Positions 60,159 to 64,000 of a DNA stretch of 64,000 nt are shown in pieces (the first letter of the stretch is position 1; every line of letters starts with the position of its first letter). Both the position numbers and the translations under genes were made by a program. Under the pieces are notes generated by a model. That model worked only from the letters and a program-made list of their open reading frames with translations. It was not told the origin of the DNA and searched no databases. The stretch covers positions 310,001 through 374,000 of the forward strand of contig NZ_JAMOIM010000004.1 in the NCBI RefSeq assembly GCF_026130545.1. The letters run 5' to 3'. This DNA is from Lichenifustis flavocetrariae. Its GTDB lineage: Bacteria; Pseudomonadota; Alphaproteobacteria; Rhizobiales; Beijerinckiaceae.

Positions 60159-62621
60159 TCAGGCGGTTCGGGCCCGCCGCACCGAGCTGTCCCGGTCGGC
60201 CAACAACGCGTCGACCGCCTTTTCCAGTGCCGGGCTCGACAGGATCGCCGGGCCGGGGGCCACGATGATGCCATCCTCCACGAGCCTGGCATGGATGGAG
60301 AAAAGCAGGTCGCTCGTGGTGCGCTTGCCCGACTCGATGTCGTCCACGAAACAGATGAGGTTGAAGGTCATCTGATCGCCCGCATAGGCCGAGAACAGCA
60401 CCGTGGGCGACGGAATCTTCAGGACGTGGTCGTGATCCTTCGCGATGCCGATCAGCATCTCGCGCATCTTTTCGGGCTTTGCGGCGAGCCCGACCGTGAT
60501 GGGCAGGTTGATGCGGCCGACACGGTCGCCGCGCACCCAGTTCTTGACGACGCCGGTCATCAGGTTCGAGTTCGGCACGATGACGGTCGCGCGATCGAAG
60601 GTCTCGATCTCGGTCGAGCGGACGTTGATCCGGCGCACGAACCCTTCCTCGGCCCCGACCACGATCCAGTCGCCCACCCGGATCGCGCGCTCCCACAGGA
60701 TGATCAGGCCCGACACGAAGTTCGAGACGACCGACTGGAGGCCGAAACCGATACCGACCGACAGGGCGCCGGCCACATAGGTGACCTTTTCGAAACTGAG
60801 ACCCAGGTAGCCGGCCGCGAGCGCGAAGGCCATGACGACGCCGAGATAGCCGAAGCTCGTCTTGATCGAGTTGCGCAGGCCCGTGTCGAGATGGGTGTGG
60901 GGCAGATAGGTGACATCGAGCCAGCGCTGCAGGGCGCGCGTGATCGCGATGCCGAGGATGAACAGCACCACCGCCACCGCGATGGTCGAGATCGAGATCG
61001 TGACGTCGCCGACGCTGAAGCCGAAAAAGGCCGCCTCGATGGTGCCGACCATATCGCCCGAGCCGATGCGCCAAGGCGCGAGCACCAGGAGCGCCGCCGT
61101 GACCAGAAGCGCGACCCGGAGGGCTCCGGAGAGCAGGATCGCCAATTGGTCGAGCGATTCCCGCCGCAGTCCGGCCGTGATCACGAAGGTGCGGCCGAGC
61201 CGCGTCTTCGGCTGGAACAGGGCCGTGACGCCCTCGTCGGCCAGGATCATGAGCAGGTAGAGCAGCGTGAACAGGCCCGACAGGTAGACGATCTGCCGGG
61301 TCAGGAAAGAGCCCAGCGCCACATATCCGGTAAGCAGCGTGGCCCCGAGCACCGTGGCCACCATCCACCCCAGGATACGCGCCGGCCCTGACCAATTGCG
61401 GGCGTCCGTCTGCGGCGCGGCCTGTTGATCCATCTCCCCGACGATGCGGTCGATCCTGTGCAGCGTTTGGGCCATGGCGACGGCGACGAGCAGCACGCCG
61501 ATGCCGCGAACCGCAACCGCGGTGGGGAGCGCGGCCGCGATCGCGTCATTCAGCACCGCGAGAACCTCGAAGGCCGCCACGATGGTCGCGATGGTGAGGG
61601 TGAGGTTGTAGAGGTTGCGGGCCGAAGCGTCGCTGATCTTGATCAGGCGCCAGTTCGGCCGGCCCGGCGCCAGCAGCGCGCGTGCGAGCCCGGCCATCGC
61701 GCTGACCACGAGGATCCCGATCTCGATCGAATGCGCGATCGGCTGCAATCGGAACGTCAGCAGTTCGGCGCTGTTCAGGACTCCGAAGGCGGCCGCGGCC
61801 AGCAGGCTCGGAACCGCCATGGTGACGAGGGCCACCCAGAAGCCGAAGGCGGCCTTGCGCAATCGGGTCGGCTTGGCGTCGAGACGGCGCTGCTTGAACC
61901 GGCGTGTCAGTCGCAGCAGGGGCCAGAACGCGATTGTGAGACCGCCGAGCAGGACCGCGACGGTGGTGAGCTTCCACGGTTCGGTCTTCCCGACGACGCC
62001 GCCCCACCAGTCCTGGCCGAGGTAGACGATCGCGCGGACGTCGGATGGCAGATCCTGGGCGGCGGCGATCCAAAGCTGCGGGCTGAGGAGGCTCGATGAT
62101 CGCTCCAGCACCGAACGGGCGAACAGCGCCCGGCGCCGCGCCGCAATCGAGTCGCTCATCTGGCCGGCCTGGACACCGAGGACCTTGGCACGTTTCAAGG
62201 TCGAGTCGAGGTCGCTGTAGAGCTTCTCCTGCGCGGCGCGTTCCGCCGTCACATCGGCCGCCTCGGTCGCGGCCTTGTCGGTGGGTTTCGGACCGAGCTG
62301 ATCCAGCCGCGCCTTGGCGGCGTCGAGTTTGGGCGCGAGATCCGTCACGAGACCCTGGATGTCCGCCGACACGGGATCGAGGTCGGCCCGGAATCGCTGC
62401 AGGGTGCTGTCCGACACGTCGGCCCGGCCGAGCGCCGCCTCGATCCGGTCCACCGTGGCCTTGTCGGCATCGAGGCGCCCCGCGGGAGTCAGGGCGGCTT
62501 GCGGCGGCTGCGCGGCCTGGGCTTCCGCACGGGGCGCGAAGCCTTGAGCGAACACCAGGGCGGCCAGCACCATGAGAGCGGCGAAGCTGCGGCGAACGTA
62601 GCGGGGTGCATCACATCGCAT
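60159..62621 (-). CDS. large mechanosensitive channel, MscS family (DUF3772)
   Basis: The 820-residue product has a signal peptide, a periplasmic coiled-coil DUF3772 domain (about 45-210), about ten membrane helices and the MscS core: 'YVAGALSVGIGFGLQSVVSN' continuing 'FVSGLIILWERAIRVGDWIVV', with 'TVIVPNSNLMTGVVKNW' in the beta domain. It should open under membrane tension and release solutes. The start at 62621 ('MRCDAPRYVRRSF') precedes the signal peptide; the reading to 63005 is not supported. Confidence 0.9.
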   Translation of the reverse strand: MRCDAPRYVRRSFAALMVLAALVFAQGFAPRAEAQAAQPPQAALTPAGRLDADKATVDRIEAALGRADVSDSTLQRFRADLDPVSADIQGLVTDLAPKLDAAKARLDQLGPKPTDKAATEAADVTAERAAQEKLYSDLDSTLKRAKVLGVQAGQMSDSIAARRRALFARSVLERSSSLLSPQLWIAAAQDLPSDVRAIVYLGQDWWGGVVGKTEPWKLTTVAVLLGGLTIAFWPLLRLTRRFKQRRLDAKPTRLRKAAFGFWVALVTMAVPSLLAAAAFGVLNSAELLTFRLQPIAHSIEIGILVVSAMAGLARALLAPGRPNWRLIKISDASARNLYNLTLTIATIVAAFEVLAVLNDAIAAALPTAVAVRGIGVLLVAVAMAQTLHRIDRIVGEMDQQAAPQTDARNWSGPARILGWMVATVLGATLLTGYVALGSFLTRQIVYLSGLFTLLYLLMILADEGVTALFQPKTRLGRTFVITAGLRRESLDQLAILLSGALRVALLVTAALLVLAPWRIGSGDMVGTIEAAFFGFSVGDVTISISTIAVAVVLFILGIAITRALQRWLDVTYLPHTHLDTGLRNSIKTSFGYLGVVMAFALAAGYLGLSFEKVTYVAGALSVGIGFGLQSVVSNFVSGLIILWERAIRVGDWIVVGAEEGFVRRINVRSTEIETFDRATVIVPNSNLMTGVVKNWVRGDRVGRINLPITVGLAAKPEKMREMLIGIAKDHDHVLKIPSPTVLFSAYAGDQMTFNLICFVDDIESGKRTTSDLLFSIHARLVEDGIIVAPGPAILSSPALEKAVDALLADRDSSVRRARTA

Positions 62622-62715
62622 CAGGCAGTCGTTCTCCGAAAGGGTTGGACGTCGCGGTGGTCCGGTCAAAGCGCGGATTTGGGGCGATCTTACGACTCGG
62701 CCCGCCTCAACCCGG

Positions 62716-63681
62716 TCACTTCGAGCTTGGCTGCGGCGGAAACAGCTTGTTCGACACCATCCAGGCCGCGAAAAGCCCGGGCCAAGCGTGGCTTTCGGCG
62801 CCGGGGAGGCCGAGCCCCCAGCCATGCCCGCCCGACTGGAAGACATGGAGTTCCGCCGGGACATCCATGCGGCGCAAGGCATCGAACATCCGAAGGCTGT
62901 GATCGACCGCCGCGATCGGATCGTCGGCCGCATGGGCCAGAAAGGTGCGCGGCGTCTCGCGGTCGACTTGCCGGTCGACGCTGAATGCGGCGGCATCCCC
63001 CTCACTTACGTCGCTGCCGAGCATCTCGCGCCGGGACCGCGTGTGATCGAGCGGCGGAAGCATGCTGATCACCGGGTAGATCAGCGCGGCAAAATCCGGA
63101 CGGGCCGATGCGGTATCGGCCGTGTCGACCGGCTTGTAGAGCGGCGTCGCCGGACGCACCGCCGTCATGCCGGCAAGATGTCCGCCGGCCGAAAAGCCCA
63201 GCACCCCGATGCGGTCGGGGGCAAGCCCGTCAGCCCTGACGCCCGCCCGCACGAGACGCAGTGCCCGCTGGGCGTCCTGCAGGGGCGCGCGCGGCGGCCA
63301 GCCGTCGCCAGGCAGGCGATAGATCAGTTCGAAGGCCGTCACACCCAGGCTTTGCAGCCATTGGCATGCGGGTGTGCTCTCGTGTCCGGCGCCGATCCGG
63401 ACATAACCGCCACCGGCGATCACGACGAGCGCGGTCCCGTTCGGCTGCGGCGGGCGGAAGACGTTCAAACGCGGGCGTGCGACGCCCGTGATGGTTCCCC
63501 TGTCGTTGACGTGCTCCGTCAGGCGCGGGCCCGGACTCTCCGGCGGGTCGCCTGGCCACAGATCCACCGTTTCCGGAGCCGGCAGGGCCGCCAACGGTGA
63601 GGCTACGACTGTGGCGAAGGCCGCGCCAAGGAGGGCCCGTCGGCCCTGATCGACCGGCGATTCGTTTTCCATGCGCGACAC
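62716..63681 (-). CDS. alpha/beta hydrolase, acetyl esterase/lipase type, with twin-arginine-like signal
   Basis: The 321-residue product has 'GRRALLGAAFATVVASPLAA' near the N-terminus (twin-arginine-like signal). The esterase core follows: 'VVIAGGGYVRIGAGHESTPA' (oxyanion hole), 'GVLGFSAGGHLAGM' (G-x-S-x-G nucleophile), 'LAHAADDPIA' (Asp) and 'SGGHGWGLGLPG' (His). It resembles acetylxylan esterases and xylan/pectin-related lipases. The GTG at 63681 follows GGAGGA by about 6 bases; ATGs at 63672 and 63705 are alternatives. It is a lone gene. Confidence 0.88.
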   Translation of the reverse strand: MSRMENESPVDQGRRALLGAAFATVVASPLAALPAPETVDLWPGDPPESPGPRLTEHVNDRGTITGVARPRLNVFRPPQPNGTALVVIAGGGYVRIGAGHESTPACQWLQSLGVTAFELIYRLPGDGWPPRAPLQDAQRALRLVRAGVRADGLAPDRIGVLGFSAGGHLAGMTAVRPATPLYKPVDTADTASARPDFAALIYPVISMLPPLDHTRSRREMLGSDVSEGDAAAFSVDRQVDRETPRTFLAHAADDPIAAVDHSLRMFDALRRMDVPAELHVFQSGGHGWGLGLPGAESHAWPGLFAAWMVSNKLFPPQPSSK

Positions 63682-63810
63682 GGCACGTCCTCCTGGATTG
63701 ATCATACAGTCCAACTGGCGCAGCCAGGAACATCGACGAGCCACACCCTCTTGGGTTTCAAACTGTGGACGCTGGGGTTAGGGTTGCCCCTGTCTTTGAA
63801 GAGCTCGTCC

Positions 63811-64000
63811 ATGAACGCTCCCCTGCGCCCCAAACTCCGGGCTTCGGCCTGCCCGCACGATTGCCCCTCCACCTGCGCGCTGGAAGTGGAAGTTCTCGAC
63901 GACCACACCATGGGGCGCGTCCGTGGCGCCGCGGCGAACAGCTACACGGCGGGCGTCATCTGCGCCAAGGTGGCCCGTTATGCCGAGCGGGTGCACAACC
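63811..64000 (+). CDS. molybdopterin-dependent oxidoreductase (N-terminal part)
   Basis: The first 63 residues are visible before the right edge. Cysteines C14, C18, C22 and C51 ('ACPHDCPSTCALEVEV', 'GVICAKVARYAERV') form the N-terminal [4Fe-4S] site of bis-MGD oxidoreductases of the DMSO-reductase family. The substrate cannot be told. FdhD at the left edge is of interest for such enzymes, but the two lie 63 kb apart. Confidence 0.85.
   Translation, partial: MNAPLRPKLRASACPHDCPSTCALEVEVLDDHTMGRVRGAAANSYTAGVICAKVARYAERVHN

Overview
The window reads as chromosomal DNA of a high-GC alphaproteobacterium of the order Hyphomicrobiales (Rhizobiales). The signs are the syntenic block DUF1285 / CoA pyrophosphatase / DUF6111 / CCA tRNA nucleotidyltransferase, a CpdR response regulator, an HmuQ-like monooxygenase, the MoxR / DUF58 / DUF4159 membrane cassette, and RpoB and RpoC of 1373 and 1393 residues. 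Family or genus cannot be fixed from the sequence alone. No tRNA, rRNA, transposase, prophage or CRISPR array was found.

Layout. 1-2383: the 5' part of fdhD (running off the left edge), a DUF2721 membrane protein, a GNAT acetyltransferase, a small unknown protein and an intergenic palindromic repeat. 2384-9259 (minus): a co-translated MoxR ATPase, DUF58 protein, BatA/DUF4159 protein and large membrane protein. 9492-12696 (plus): tightly overlapping DUF1285, nudix, DUF6111 and cca genes plus a small conserved ORF. 12737-16806: a MntH-type Nramp transporter, a class III nucleotide cyclase and a coiled-coil/zinc-ribbon membrane protein. 17134-35286: the transcription/translation supercluster secE-nusG-rplKA, then rplJL-rpoB-rpoC. 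It is cut after rplA by a strong terminator and about 6 kb holding a glutathione transferase, a GT9-like glycosyltransferase, and a MarR-controlled FUSC/DUF1656/HlyD efflux operon. Palindromic repeats lie in the rplL-rpoB and rpoB-rpoC gaps, and a two-tier hairpin precedes rplJ.

35366-44879: an epimerase, a PAP2 phosphatase, an SDR lacking its catalytic pair, cpdR, DUF2891, an HmuQ-like monooxygenase, murI, a TCR/Tet-type MFS pump, an MBL hydrolase, and a RsuA-type pseudouridine synthase overlapping a RsmC-like methyltransferase. 45322-49063 (minus): a complete ribose-type sugar ABC transporter whose binding protein has a twin-arginine signal. 49239-53896: YidB-like and DUF2934 proteins, a Sfp-type phosphopantetheinyl transferase, and a metallophosphoesterase / cupredoxin / ECF sigma / anti-sigma operon. 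54085-64000: an unknown protein, an AT-rich AAA-TOPRIM (OLD-like) nuclease island, ispG, a DUF559 endonuclease-like protein, a second GST, a secreted Met/His/Arg repeat protein, a large MscS channel, a Tat-type esterase and the start of a molybdopterin oxidoreductase.

Most genes are housekeeping. The best leads for new biology are the AT-rich AAA-TOPRIM ORF (55319-57139), the 9-residue-repeat secreted protein (59846-60091), the cupredoxin/phosphoesterase ECF operon, and the way the ribosomal/RNA polymerase cluster is split and decorated with RNA structures.
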